64,000 bases of DNA from Lepturacanthus savala (Eukaryota > Chordata > Actinopteri > Scombriformes > Trichiuridae). A model generated the notes under the pieces. It searched no databases. It was not told the DNA's origin and worked only from the letters and a program-made list of their open reading frames with translations. Position 1 is the first letter of the stretch; the number at the start of each line of letters is the position of its first letter. The stretch covers positions 9,908,909-9,972,908 of the forward strand of contig CM060475.1 of assembly GCA_030544235.1 (NCBI GenBank), written 5' to 3'. Positions 12,407-23,729 of this stretch are shown here, piece after piece. Made by a program: the position numbers and the translations under genes.

Positions 12407-13847
12407 ATGTTCGACGGCGTCCAGGCTGACAAGATCATGGTGACCACTGAGACTCACCAGAGTCAAGACCTCCTCGTCCCCCCACAGGTCCAGGACCTTC
12501 AGGACCTCCAGGACCTCCAGGACCAACTCCATGACCAGCTCCAAAACCAAAGTGGCCAAGATGACCAGGCCTCACCCCTGGAGAAAATGGGGCAGGGCCC
12601 CGTGAACGCCATCACAGTCCTCACCCTGCTGGATAAACTGGTCAACATGCTGGACGCCGTGCAGGAGAACCAGCACAAGATGGAGGTGAGTGAGGGGCGG
12701 ATCCATCTGGATATAAAGTCCTATATAAAGTATAAACACTACAGACATGAAAAGTACAGACAATACAGACACGACAACTATAGACACTACAGACACAACT
12801 AATATAGACACTAATTATATGATACTATAGACATGACACAACAAATGCTACTGAAATGACACTACAGACACAACACTACAGACATGACACTAAAGACACT
12901 ACAGACATGGTCAACATGCTGAATACCCTGCAAGAGAACCAGCACAAGATGGAGGTGAGTGAGGGGTGGGTCCATCTGGATATCTGTGTCTGTAGCAGAG
13001 TCCTGTACAAACATGGTAATGACATGATAACTATAGATACTACAGACACAACACTACAGACATGTAGACATAGACAGTATAGCTATGACACTATGGACAT
13101 GACAGTATAGCCACTACAGACACAACATTACAGACACAACACTACTGACAGGACACTATATATATATATGACACTATAGACATGACACTAAAGATGATAC
13201 TGTCATGACACTACAGTCATGGCAATACAGACATGTTCAGTAAAGACCTACAGACATGACACTGAAGACATGCAAAAAGCTGGTCAACAACTACAAGGAG
13301 TTTTTAATTGCTGTAATAGCCAATTAAGGCTTTTCTATTGATTATAAAGAAGCTAAGAAATCATTTTTCCACAATAACGCCTCTTGTACAACATCTGGGA
13401 GATGCCTGCATCATTTTGAATCAAGGAAAAACTTGATGGTCGAACAAAAGCAACACATAGTATGAATGATTTCATGCTTGATTATATATAGTGTATAAAT
13501 TACAGACATGATAGTACAGATACAGGAATAATTTTTGGGCTTGACTATATAGGTATTTAATGAAAATTGTTAGAAACAGGTTCTGCTGCTGCAGATTTAA
13601 TGAACAGCTTGCTGATGTTAGTTCCAAACATGTTTATCATATTTTGCTGCTGTAGCTGAAGGTTGAAGCCAACTAGACTTAAGATTTTAAATTTTCCAAA
13701 GGTCAAATACTGTTTGATGTTTTTAACAAAAGTTTGGGGCTGAAAACTGAGAGTGGAAACTGCAGACTTCCTGTTTGTATTGTTTGAAAGGTTCCAGCAG
13801 AATCTATGAAGACACGTCAGAACAGGTCGATTCACACAAACAGGAAA

Positions 13848-13878
<31 letters not shown>

Positions 13879-15571
13879 CACACACACACACACATACACA
13901 CACACACAAGACTATTGATTGCCTGGTTGTTCCCAGGTGCACCAAGTGGAGATGGAGGGCGTGGTCAGAGGGATCCAGGCTGACATGACCAAACTGTCCA
14001 AGAGTCACAGTCACACCTCCAACACTGTCAGCAAGTTGCTGGACAAAAGCCGCAAGCTGTCTGTCACCATGAAAGAGGTAACACACCTGTCACCCAACAT
14101 CATGTCTGTCACCTGACGTCACACCTGTTACCTGACATCACACCTGTCATTTAATATCACATCTGTCACCTGACGTCACACTTGTCAGCTGTCACCTGAC
14201 ATCACACCTGTCACCTGTCAGCAGTCGAGTAGGAAAAGTATTGGTTCTGTTTCAGGTGCGTGATAAGATGGAGCGTCAGGGCGTCCAGGTAAAGAAGCTG
14301 GAGGCAAACCACGCCCACCTGATCCACAGGAACAACTTCAAAGTGCTGATCTTTCAGGTGAGCTGGTGACATCAGCATAAACATACAACACAAATTACAG
14401 AATTTAGTGTCGAAAAGAAGAAAAGATTCTGGGAATTCTGGGAAAGAAAAATATTTGAAATATACATGAGTGGGACATGAATCTATATAGATGGAGAGTT
14501 AGTAACATACATTAGTAGCCCCTGACATTCTCTTGATATTCCACTGATGTTCTCTTATTTACCCCTGATGTTCTCTTGATGTTCCCCTGTGTTTATTCCT
14601 GATGTTTCCCTGATGTTCTCCTGCAGGAGGAGAATGAAATCCCATCTAGTGTCTTTGTGAAGGATCCTCCTCCCTTCCCTCGTGATGAGATCTTAGAAGA
14701 AGGTGAGGAGTTGGCTCCCAGCGTCGTTGAGGGTGACCGGGCTCAGGAGAGCAGACTTAGCACCATTGACCTCTCATCTGATGAGGACGTTGGGCTGGAG
14801 GCAGAAGTAGAGGAGGAGGAGGTGTGGCCTCATGATCTGGAGAACATGGAGAAGTCAAGAGCTGAGAAACTGAAACGCTCCAGTCTGAAGAAGGTAAGGA
14901 CCATGAACGAGTGAGCAGACAGACAAGTAAGCAGACAGACAGGTGTCAACAGTCTCTCTCTCTCTTTCTTTCTGCAGGTAAACAGTCTGAAGAAGGCCTT
15001 CTCCAAACAGAACATTGAGAAGAAAATGACGAAGATCGGAACAAAGATTGTTTCTCAGGAACAAAGAGAGAAGATCAAACATTCCTTCAGCAGGAAGGTA
15101 CTCTATGGCCTCTGACCTTTGTAGCCATTGAACTGTGAACTCTGTACCTCTAACTTCTGTGACCTTTGACCTCTGTCCTGTGTGTTTTAGCCTCGTACCA
15201 GCTCTGATTCTCAGCCTCCAGAAGCTTTGGCTCAGATTGAGGAGGCTGTTCCTGCTGAGGCCCATATTCAGCTCTCCATGCTGGGCAGCAGCGACCAGGA
15301 GGTCCCCTTCACCGAGGTCCACGCACAGCTGGCCCCGGCCGAGCATCAGGAGGAGCAGGAAGAGATGAAAGAGGAGATGGCGGAGGTGAAAGAGGAGGAG
15401 GAGGAGGAGGTGAAGGAGATGAAAGTGGAGGAGCAGGAGGAGGAAGAGAAGGAGGAGGTGTCCAGTGTGGAGGCAAATGTGTCGGTGATGTCTGAGGGCG
15501 TCGATCAGGTGTATGCTATGTCAGCTACTCTGCCTCAGGAGGAGAAGGAGGAGGAGGAGGAGGAGTCTTAA
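12407..15571 (+). CDS. cavin2: Cavin-2 (SDPR), caveolar coat protein, in six coding exons
   Basis: Cavins are cytoplasmic coiled-coil proteins that coat caveolae; cavin-2 binds phosphatidylserine and assembles with cavin-1. Coding exons are 12407-12685, 13937-14077, 14256-14357, 14627-14893, 14978-15097 and 15191-15571, giving 429 aa (human 425). HR1 coiled coil, residues about 45-175: VNAITVLTLLDKLVNMLDAV, then SNTVSKLLDKSRK and FKVLIFQEENEIP, which match cavin-2 better than cavin-1. A basic HR2 follows (SRAEKLKRSSLKKVNSLKKA, ending KIGTKIVSQEQREKIK), then a Glu-rich tail ending EEEEEES. All five introns are phase 0. Mammalian cavin genes, as far as I know, have one coding intron, probably the one after FKVLIFQ. 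ATG 12407 is the first in-frame start; Met-11 is a weaker alternative. Confidence 0.92.
12730..13280. repeat. Degenerate ACACTACAGACATG minisatellite in cavin2 intron 1
   Basis: Dozens of imperfect copies of a 10-14 bp word (acactacagacatgac and variants) fill the first half of intron 1. They surround the partial copy of exon 1 at 12908-12983. Confidence 0.85.
12908..12983 (+). pseudogene. Partial copy of cavin2 exon 1 end, with 5' splice site
   Basis: These 76 bases repeat 12639-12714 with 7 mismatches and no gap. They carry the last 15 or so codons of exon 1 (copy reads MVNMLNTLQENQHKME), the intact GAG|gtgagtgag donor and about 29 bases of intron. It has no acceptor of its own and is probably not spliced in. 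Confidence 0.9.
13846..13908. repeat. (CA)n microsatellite, interrupted
   Basis: CA repeats with single CG and TA interruptions at the 3' end of cavin2 intron 1, ending about 30 bases before exon 2. Confidence 0.95.
14085..14222. repeat. CACCTGTCACCTGACATCA minisatellite in cavin2 intron 2
   Basis: Repeated cacctgtcacctgacatca-type units make up most of the 178-bp intron 2. Confidence 0.8.
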
Positions 15572-17424
15572 ATCCTAATGTTCAAACACAGTCCAGGGCT
15601 GAAATATCAAGTCGTCAATAAATTTATCGATCATTGATAAAAACACACACACCAAATACACACAAACACACACACTTAATGTTCCTACATTTGGTCTCTC
15701 TTAAATAACATGCTCTTATTTTTGTTGACTGATGTAAAGCTTTAAAGCCAAACTTGCTCTAACTTTCCCCTAATGTTCCTCTTAAAGGTTCCTCCAATGT
15801 TCCGCTAATGTTCCTCCAAGGTTCTTCTAACATTCCTCTATTGTTCCTCTAACATTCCCCTAATGTTCCTCTAAGGTTCCTTAAATGTACCCTCATTGTT
15901 AATCTCACACAGTTCCCTACACACAGTTCCCTACAAACACAGTTCTCCTAATGTTCCCTGATGGTTCCCCCTAATATTACTCTTTAAGGGTCCCATAATG
16001 TTCCTCCAAGGTTCCTCTAATGTTCTCCTAATGTTCCTCTGAGGTTTCTAAGAAAATCATGAGATCATTGTCATTAAACAGCTTATTAATTGGTTTGTTT
16101 GCCCTCAGTGTGTGTGGATGCTAACTATCTTATCTTATTCTCACTAAATGCTAACTATGTTGCTAATTTAGCTTTTTGTTAATGACACAGAAGTATTAAT
16201 TAAATCCTGAACTCAACATTCTTTATAAATCAGTTTGAACTGACTGTAGACTATAATATATTAAATATGACCAGATGTTTAACATATATATTATATAATA
16301 ATATATGTTTATAAGAAGTAGCCTACATCTGATGTGTTGAATGAACTGGTTCAAACTAGTTCATTGGTTTGTTGCTTTCACTTTTAAACTCACTGTTTTT
16401 ATTATTTTTCTTTTATTGTGAAACTGCTGCCAAAGAACATTCCCTGTTTGACTCCTGTTACCTGTCAGACAGAGACTCACCTGAAGTCTACAAAGAGAAA
16501 TAAAACCAGAAAGTCTGAAGCACATCACTGTTTCCGTTTCATTCCGCACATTTACACATTTTAAGGAAACTTGATCTGAGTTTTCCTTGTTTTTTAAGGA
16601 CCTTCAACGTCAAAAATACATTATTTTTTATGTTTATAGCTTAAGCTGACTTACTCTTTACAGTACAGACATTTATTATTATCAAAACTCTAATTGTTGA
16701 AGTCTCAAACATCAGCTAATTGTTGACTCCTGCTGATCCAGCTCAGAGGTCAGGGGTCAGAGGAGTTTTTTTTTCTTTTATAATGTGAGGATCCCAAGAT
16801 CAGAGGATGTTGTATTACTCCTATAAAGGTTTAGTTTCTTAAATGGTTCTTATTACTTTATCTGTGAGCTTGCAACATGTTAGGATCTTTGGTTCAGTTC
16901 GTAATAGGAGTAAAATTAGGTATAATAATGTAATTACAGTATTTTAAGTTCCAAAAAGGCAATATGCAGGTTCCAATTATAGTATAACATGTTACTTCTA
17001 GTTTGTATCCAGCAAATGTAAAATTACAGCTGATTGATCAAAGATCATGATCAGATCAGGATTAATTACATATATCCTGTTCTTCTGTAGTTTAAAATAT
17101 TATTTTGCTGATGACAAAACCATTAGATATAAATTAAAATAGAAAAGATAGAGATGGATTTGAGTCTCAGCCTGTCAGACAGTGTGTGTTTCTATTGGTG
17201 AACTCTGAGCTGAAGGGGCGGGTCAGGGAGTGGGGTGTTCATGCCTTCATACAATAAGAGTTCAGGGGTGGTGTTTTTAAATAATTCAACCAATAAGGAT
17301 AGGGGGGCGGAGCCTGAGACCTCACTCGACATTGGATCTCCCAGAGCAGAGTACTGCATGTAACCCATTCTTCAGATTATTACTGTCCTGGACATAGTTC
17401 TACTGCCTTCACTGTGACCTCCTC
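15572..17424. other. Intergenic: cavin2 3' flank and ebpl promoter region
   Basis: A likely cavin2 poly(A) signal AATAAA is at 15617-15622, 46 bases after the stop. From about 15740 to 16050 the sequence is a degenerate repeat of gttcctctaatgttcc units. The remainder is AT-rich with nothing recognisable, except GC-richer sequence at 17160-17420 where the ebpl promoter should lie. Confidence 0.55.
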
Positions 17425-19556
17425 ATGGACTCTACAGTACCACCTAGTCCTGGTTCTGGACTTTCTCTGGTCTCTGTGCTGTCTCTGTTAGCATGTGGCC
17501 TCCAGGTGCTAGCTGCCGTCCTATTGGAGCAGAGGTTTGGGGGGCGGAGCTCTGTGGAGGACAGGTGGATTCTGTTGTGGCTCTTCTATGATGTCATCGT
17601 CCACCTGACACTGGTAGGCGGAGTTTATCTTTGAAGCTTCATCTGATTTTTAATCTTTTATAATATTCATGTGACTGATTTAAATCTCTGAAATATATTA
17701 AATATGTTGTGGCAGACAGGTTTGATCAGGAGGTTTGATGCAGAGTTTTGATTGAGAAGTTTGATCAAGAGGTATCAGCTGTGAGTTGATGGTGAAATAC
17801 TGAGATACTACTACTTCAATTATTGAATCAATTAGTTTATACTGAGTTTATATACAGCATTTGCTTATCCACCTGTCTCATTTACCTGTGTCTCTCTGTA
17901 CCTGTCTGTCTGTGTACCTGTCTGTCTCTGCACCTGTCTATCCATAGGAGGGTCCGTTTGTTTACATGTCACTGGTGGGAACGGTGGCGACATCTGAAGG
18001 TCCTTTAGCTGAACTCTGTGAGTCTGTTTCTCTGTATCTGTCTGTCTCTAACCTGTCTCTCTCTTTGTAATTATCATTCTGTATCTGTCTGTCTCACTGT
18101 ACTTTTTAGACTTTTGTATCTGTCTGTCTCTCACCTGTCTGTCTGTCAGGGAAGGAGTACGGTAAAGCCGACAGTCGCTGGTTAGTTTCTGATCCAACGA
18201 TCGTTTCTTTGGAGCTTCTGACCGTCACCTTCGTCACTGCACTTGCTGTGCTGCTTATATATGCAGTACTACACCGCAAGTACTATAGGTAATACTACAA
18301 CAAGTACTATAGGTAATACTGTAACAGGTACTACAGGTAATACTGCAACAAGGGGATGTGGGATTTGTGGAAAGCAGTTTTTATTTCAACACCTCAAAGA
18401 CTCTTTTGGTTTGGGACTTTAGGGGTAAGAGGAAAACCAATTCCAGACAGTGTGAATTCATACAGGTGCTGCCAGTTGATTTTATCAGTAATTCCATTCA
18501 AAAAGCAAAACTGATATAATCAGTTAATTAACTCAAAATACCTGCAAAGGCCTTTAATGGTCTCTCAGTCTATTTCTGTAGGCTACACAATCATGGGGAA
18601 GACTGCTGACCTGACAGTTGTCCAAAAGACGACAACTGACACCTTGCAAAAGGAGGACAAAACACTAAAGGTTATTGTTAAAGAGGCACAGAGCTCTGTG
18701 TCCAAGCACATTAATAAAAAGGTGAAAGGAAGGAAATGATCTGGTAGAAAAAAGTGTCCAAGCAACCAGGGATAAACACACCTAGGAGAGGATTAAAAAT
18801 GTGGGAGAGATTCACAAAGAGTGGAATGCAGCTGGAGTCAGTGCTTCATGAAACACCACACACAGATGATGTAAGACATGGGTTTCAGCTGTTGCATTTC
18901 TTGTGTTAAGCAACTATTTAACAAGAGCTACAGACAAGATGGACTGGACTGCTGCTGAGTTATGTTCTCTGATGAAAGTGAATTTTACATGTGCTTTGGA
19001 AATCAAGGTCCCAGAGTCTGGAGGAAGAAAGATGAGGCACAGAATCCATGTAGCTTGAGTGTAAGGTTTCCACAATCAGAGATGGTTTGAGGTGCCATGT
19101 CATCTGTTGGTGTCGGTTCACTGTATTTAATTAAATCCGAGGTCAACGCAGCCATCTACCAGGAAGTTTTCGAGCACTCATTCATTATCAATAGTATCAA
19201 TTTTACTTATTTCATTACAATTCAGACCAAATAGGAAAAGCACCCATGTAAAGAACAATATCCAGTATCGAGTAATATAAACAGCTGATCTGTGTGTTTG
19301 TTTCAGACATTTCCTGCAGGTCAGTCTGTGTGTGTGTGAGCTGTATGGCGGCTGGATGACCTTCTGCCCTGATTGGCTGCTTGGCAGTCCTCACCTGAAC
19401 ACGTCCAGCTGGCTCTACCTGTGGGTCTACCTGGTCTTCTTCAATGGGGTCTGGGTCCTGGTTCCGGTTCTGCTGCTGATCCAGTCCTGGTTCTCTCTGA
19501 AGAGTCTCCACATGCTCAGACCGAATGACATCACCACGGACAGGAAGAGGACGTAG
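17425..19556 (+). CDS. ebpl: Emopamil-binding protein-like (EBP-like), ER membrane protein
   Basis: EBPL belongs to the EXPERA-domain family with EBP, the delta8-delta7 sterol isomerase; EBPL itself is reported to lack that activity. Exons are 17425-17613, 17948-18017, 18150-18288 and 19307-19556, giving 215 aa (human 206). The model has four hydrophobic membrane segments. Motifs match EBPL rather than EBP: VHLTLEGPFVYMSLVGTVA, LWKEYGKADSRW, KYYRHFLQVSLCVCELYGGW, FFNGVWVLVP. The His and Glu of the EBP active site (H-x3-E in VHLTLEG) are present. Intron 3 carries a Tc1 transposon relic. The gene converges with the arl11-like gene downstream, matching the human EBPL-ARL11 neighbourhood. A possible poly(A) signal AATAAA is at 19890-19895. 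Confidence 0.92.
18462..19180 (+). mobile_element. Tc1-like DNA transposon relic in ebpl intron 3
   Basis: Sense-orientation remains of a Tc1 transposase. The N-terminal helix-turn-helix start (MGKTADLTVVQKTT) is readable from about 18593, followed by stretches resembling HKEW and GNQGPRVWRK and the NAAVYQEVF region. Frameshifts and internal deletions break the frame, and the element stops at about 19180 without the last catalytic residue or the right inverted repeat. Dead copy; no other host effect is evident. Confidence 0.88.
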
Positions 19557-20799
19557 AGACGCCATGATTATGCCAATCAATCAATAATGTTGATCAGATC
19601 AGTTCTGCTTTCACTAGCAGTCCATTGAAGCTCGTGGCGTTGAGCACATGAATATTTTACAGGGCATTTCAGTTCACTGATGAAAAATGTCAGCTGTTCA
19701 ATCTCAGAAAACAGTTTGGGAATGTATCTGGTGATTTGAACAACTTTATGAACTTGATAAATAAATCAGATTTCTATTTTCATGTGACTCCAAACATATT
19801 CAAGTAAATGTTTAAAGATTTCTGTCAACAGTCACAACTAAACTTTTTCTGTTTTTACAGTCGCTGGGCCTCATTCAACTGGTTTTCAGAATAAATTTCT
19901 TTCTTCTTATTATTCAGGATTTACTACTCAAGCTCACTTACACACATTTGTATGCTGGTCCTGGTGGATGGAAAGAAAGGCTCTGCACTCAACTTAAATA
20001 GCATAAAAAAGACTTTCATTTCTCTAACATTCTCTATTAGTTGTAAACAGTTAATAATGCACAGGTCACAGGTGCAGGATGTACTCTGAATTCCTGAGAT
20101 TCTGCAAAAACATCATATACCTTAAATTAACCCCTTTAGTATGTTCTTTTATTATACCACGTTCTTTTAGAAAACACTATTATAAAATTATTCAGTGATT
20201 GATCAGGTAAATCAGACTGAATGGACATATTTTGTATTTTTATTACTGATGCTGTTAAATATGGCTGCTCATTCACTTCCTGCAGCATAGTCTTATGCCC
20301 TTTTATGGAGATGGGCAGGGCGTTTACCTGTGGACACTTTACCTGTGGGATTCATCATTAGAAGAACACACTTGGACACAATGGATTTTTTTTTTAGGAA
20401 AAATTCAAGAAAACTCTGAGCAAACTTAAAGATATTGGTGTATGAGGCCCATTGTTACCAGGTAGAATTCACTGGGTAAAAGTGAATTTTACCCAGTGAT
20501 TGACAAACAAAATCTGAAACTCAGATTTCATGTCAGGTTATATCCAAACTACACAATCATTGACATGTTACTTACATTTTTTTTTATTATTTTTCATGTT
20601 CATTAAAAAGGTGACATTTTGTTTTGTCAAAGATTTATTCAATATAAATAATTTTAAAAAAGTTTACTTTTTCTGTAAATACCATTTCCTCAGTTTGTTC
20701 ATCTCATCATCCTCTCCTCCTTCCCTATCCTTCCTCCTTCCTCTTCCTACCCTCCATCTTTCTTTCCTTCTCCTCCTCCATCCTTCCTCCTCCCTCCTC
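19557..20799. other. Intergenic: tail-to-tail ebpl and arl11-like 3' flanks
   Basis: No coding frame recognised. A minus-strand AATAAA at 20634-20639 is a plausible poly(A) signal for the arl11-like gene. A pyrimidine-rich tract (tccttcctcc type) runs from 20705 to 20800. Confidence 0.5.
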
Positions 20800-22830
20800 T
20801 CAACTCTTCTTGATGAGTTTGGCGACAGACATGAAGGCCTGCTGGAGGCCGAGTCCTTTCAGAGCGCTGCAGGCCTGAATCTCCCACGACTGCTCAGTGT
20901 AACTGTTGAGGTCCAGCTGGTTGGAGATCTGAGGGTGAGGAGGAGGAACAGGATGATCACAGAAGAGGAGAATGAGGGGGAGCAAAAAAGATGAGTTCCC
21001 TGAATTGGAAACAAGTTCCCTAACAAGATGACCTACACCAGTTTCTTGCATCTGGACTGAGAAGAACTGGTTTGTTTTGAGAAGATTTGACCTGGATCAA
21101 CCTCCTTCATCAAGCTTTTTGACAGAATTATGTCATTAAGGTAACTGGGTTCTCCTGCACTGATGTCACAGTGGGATGTTTCCTACCTCTCGTATGGTCA
21201 TGGAGTTGGGCAAATCCTTCTTGTTGGCCAGAACCATAAGAGGAACTCCTCGTAACTTCTCCTCACTCAGAATCTTCTTCAGGGCCTTCTGGGCCTCTGG
21301 AATCCGGCCTGGATTACTACTGTCCACCACAAAGACCAGGGCCTTACAGTCATCCAGGTAGTACCTGAAGAAGAAGAAGATTCATCAGTAACAACAGGAA
21401 ACTGGAGCTTTAAAATCATCCAGTACCTGAAGAAGATGTTTGGGCTCATGTTTACCTCCAGTTGGGTCTCATGCTCTTCTGTCCTCCAACGTCCCAGACG
21501 GTCAGAGACGTCTTCTTGTCCAGTTCCAGAGTTCCCACGTTGAATCCGACAGTAGGTGATGTGTCCATCACCTGCAGGTTCACAGTCAGTCAGTCTCACC
21601 TGCAAAAACTCAGGTATATTCACTCACTGTTTATTCAATCAACAGCCACTGTCTGTGGGGAGGAGTCTCACCTGCCCTGTCAGCAGTTTGGCCAAAAGAG
21701 TCGACTTTCCAGATGAGTCCAAACCCATCAGGATCACCTGGACAAACAAATATAGAATAATTTCCATAGTTTCCATTAAAGCTTCATTGTCATTTTCCCT
21801 CAGTCTGTGAGCACTGTTTCCACAGCAATGAGCAACCCACAGCCTGATAAGTGAACCACAGTTTGAATATTATTCAAAGATAACACCACTGATCCTAAAG
21901 CTGTCTGCGATCGTAGAAATCAACTTTAAAATGTCACATTATTATGTTATATACAAGTAAGACATCTTCTATACGCGCTTATCCCTCACTAGGGTCTGCT
22001 GGAGCCAATCCCAGTGCATTTCAGGCAGGGATACACCACAGACAGGTCACCAGTCTAACATTTAACAGTCTAACTGTGGAAGGAAGCCAGAGAACCTCGA
22101 GAAAACCCACAAAGACACAGGGAGGACATGTAAACTCTACACAAAAAGGTCCCAACTCAAAGCCTCGAAGTTGTGACCTTCTTGCTGTGAGGCAACAGCA
22201 CCACCTTGTTGCCCTGTATATATAATATTTACTATCAACAGCTGATGGAGTCACAGATGTTCTGTTAAACATGAACCTTCACAATAAAAGCCTTTACAAA
22301 CGGCTGATGATGTCACAGCTGCTCTGTTACACATGAACTATCATAATAAAAGCCTTTACATATAACTTTACAATAAAAGCCTTTACAAACAGCTGATGAT
22401 GTCAAAACTGCTCTGTTAAACATGAACCTTCACAATAAAAGCCTATACATGAACCTTTACAATAAAATCCTTTACATGAACCTTTACAAACAGCTAATAA
22501 CAGCTGCTCTGTTAAACATGAACATTCATAGTAAAAGCCTTTACATTGACCTTCACAATAAAAGCATTTACAAATCCTGATGTCACAGCTGCTCTGTTAA
22601 ACATGAACATTTACAATAAAAGTCTTTACATAGACCTTCATAATAAAAAGCTTCGCAATAAAAGCCTTTACTAACACTGGTAATGTCACAGCTGCTGTCT
22701 GTTAAACTTGAACCTTCACAATAAAAGCCTTTACTAACAGCAGCTGGTGGTAAATGGCAGCACCATTCTGTTAACTTTTTCAGGTGATCAAAGTTACCTG
22801 AGGAGAGGCGGAGCTGCGGCCCTGACCCAT
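20800..22830 (-). CDS. arl11: ARL11-like ADP-ribosylation factor-like small GTPase
   Basis: Arf-family GTPase of the ARL11/ARL14 type. Exons on the minus strand are 22830-22798, 21737-21672, 21571-21456, 21364-21187 and 20928-20800, for 173 aa. The N-terminus MGQGRSS has Gly2, as expected for N-myristoylation. G-motifs are complete: P-loop GLDSSGKST, switch I Thr in TVGFN, WDVGGQ, NKKD and CSAL. The catalytic Gln of WDVGGQ is present, so GTP hydrolysis should be possible. I choose ARL11 over ARL14 mainly because EBPL is the neighbour, as in human 13q14; sequence alone would allow either. It is head-to-head with eef1b2, about 0.9 kb between start codons. Confidence 0.85.
21965..22220 (-). mobile_element. 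tRNA-derived SINE (minus strand) in arl11-like intron 1
   Basis: On the minus strand the right end reads like a degenerate tRNA head (gtgctgttgcctcacagcaagaaggtc). The left part contains the body seen in many fish repeats (agtttacatgtcctccctgtgt, then gactggtgacctgtctgtgg). It belongs to a widespread fish repeat; the exact family was not determined. Confidence 0.75.
22225..22745. repeat. Tandem repeat with aataaaagcctttacaaacagctgatgatg units
   Basis: About 500 bp of imperfect 50-80 bp units. Each contains cacaataaaagcctttaca and most contain gatgtcacagctgctctgttaaacatgaac. It lies in intron 1 of the arl11-like gene, adjacent to the SINE. Confidence 0.85.
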
Positions 22831-23210
22831 CACTCCTCTTCTGCTGTTTTATCCTTCAAAGTATGTTCTTCTTCTTGTCCTGCACTGCAGTAGTCATCTA
22901 AATGTCAGACAGACCTGAGCTCTGTGTTTTACTGAAACTCACCTTGTTCAGGTGTATACATGTTCATTCACTCTGTCAGCCAATAGGTGAGGAGCTTCCA
23001 ATCAGCAAGAGTCATGTGACTGTGTGACTGGTCCGACAGCATTTTTGTGCCTGTGAGGCTTGACAAGTGGGTCGACTTTTTTCCAGCTAAAACTAATGAT
23101 AGGTTTTGCATCTCATTTACAACTTGCTAAGCTATAAACATTTAGTCAGTTTAGTCAAGTCAGTTTATAAAGACTTTCTTCTTCTGTCACCTCAAACTGA
23201 CTGTGCAGGG

Positions 23211-23212
<2 letters not shown>

Positions 23213-23281
<69 letters not shown>

Positions 23282-23317
23282 CATACATACATACATACAT
23301 ACATACATACATACATA
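23213..23317. repeat. Compound (TA)n(CATA)n microsatellite
   Basis: About 65 bases of TA followed by about 40 bases of CATA between the arl11-like gene and eef1b2. Confidence 0.97.
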
Positions 23318-23660
23318 GAAGCCTCAGTGACCTCTTGATTGCTGCCGCCATCTTGGGAGGGTCAACTCTGCATTCACCTCAAATGCATTGTATATTATGG
23401 TTTTAAATATATGTAGCCTACATAAGTCCATTAATATATAATTGGCATGGTGCGAAATGTAAACGTGCTTTTTATTCTAAAAAAACTGTCCCCTCCATTT
23501 ACTTTTTTTTGTTCTTGCCCCTCTCAAGATGGCGGCAGCGTTGACGCGTCTATGTATCTCGACTTCTTGCCCCTCCTTCCTCCTTCTACCCCCCTCTCTC
23601 CTCCAGGAACAGCGGGAGGAGGCGGAGCGGTTGCCCGCCGAGGAGGGGTCTGTCTCGGTG

Positions 23661-23708
23661 TATAAAGGCAGCTCTTCCCGCCTCCTTGTCCCTTCTTCTT
23701 CCTCCTCC
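23661..23708 (+). promoter_or_regulatory. eef1b2 core promoter: TATA box and 5'TOP-like pyrimidine tract
   Basis: TATAAA at 23661-23666 is followed by a C/T-rich tract (cctccttgtcccttcttctt) about 20-40 bases downstream. A TATA box plus oligopyrimidine start is the usual layout of translation-factor genes whose mRNAs are mTOR-regulated. The exact start site is inferred. Confidence 0.65.
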
Positions 23709-23729
23709 GGCGGCTCTTCTGTGCTCAAC

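Larger units (their letters stand above)
22831..23729. other. Divergent promoter region of arl11-like and eef1b2
   Basis: Contains a (TA)n(CATA)n microsatellite at 23213-23317 and the GC-rich eef1b2 promoter from about 23520. No extra gene is supported. Confidence 0.6.
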
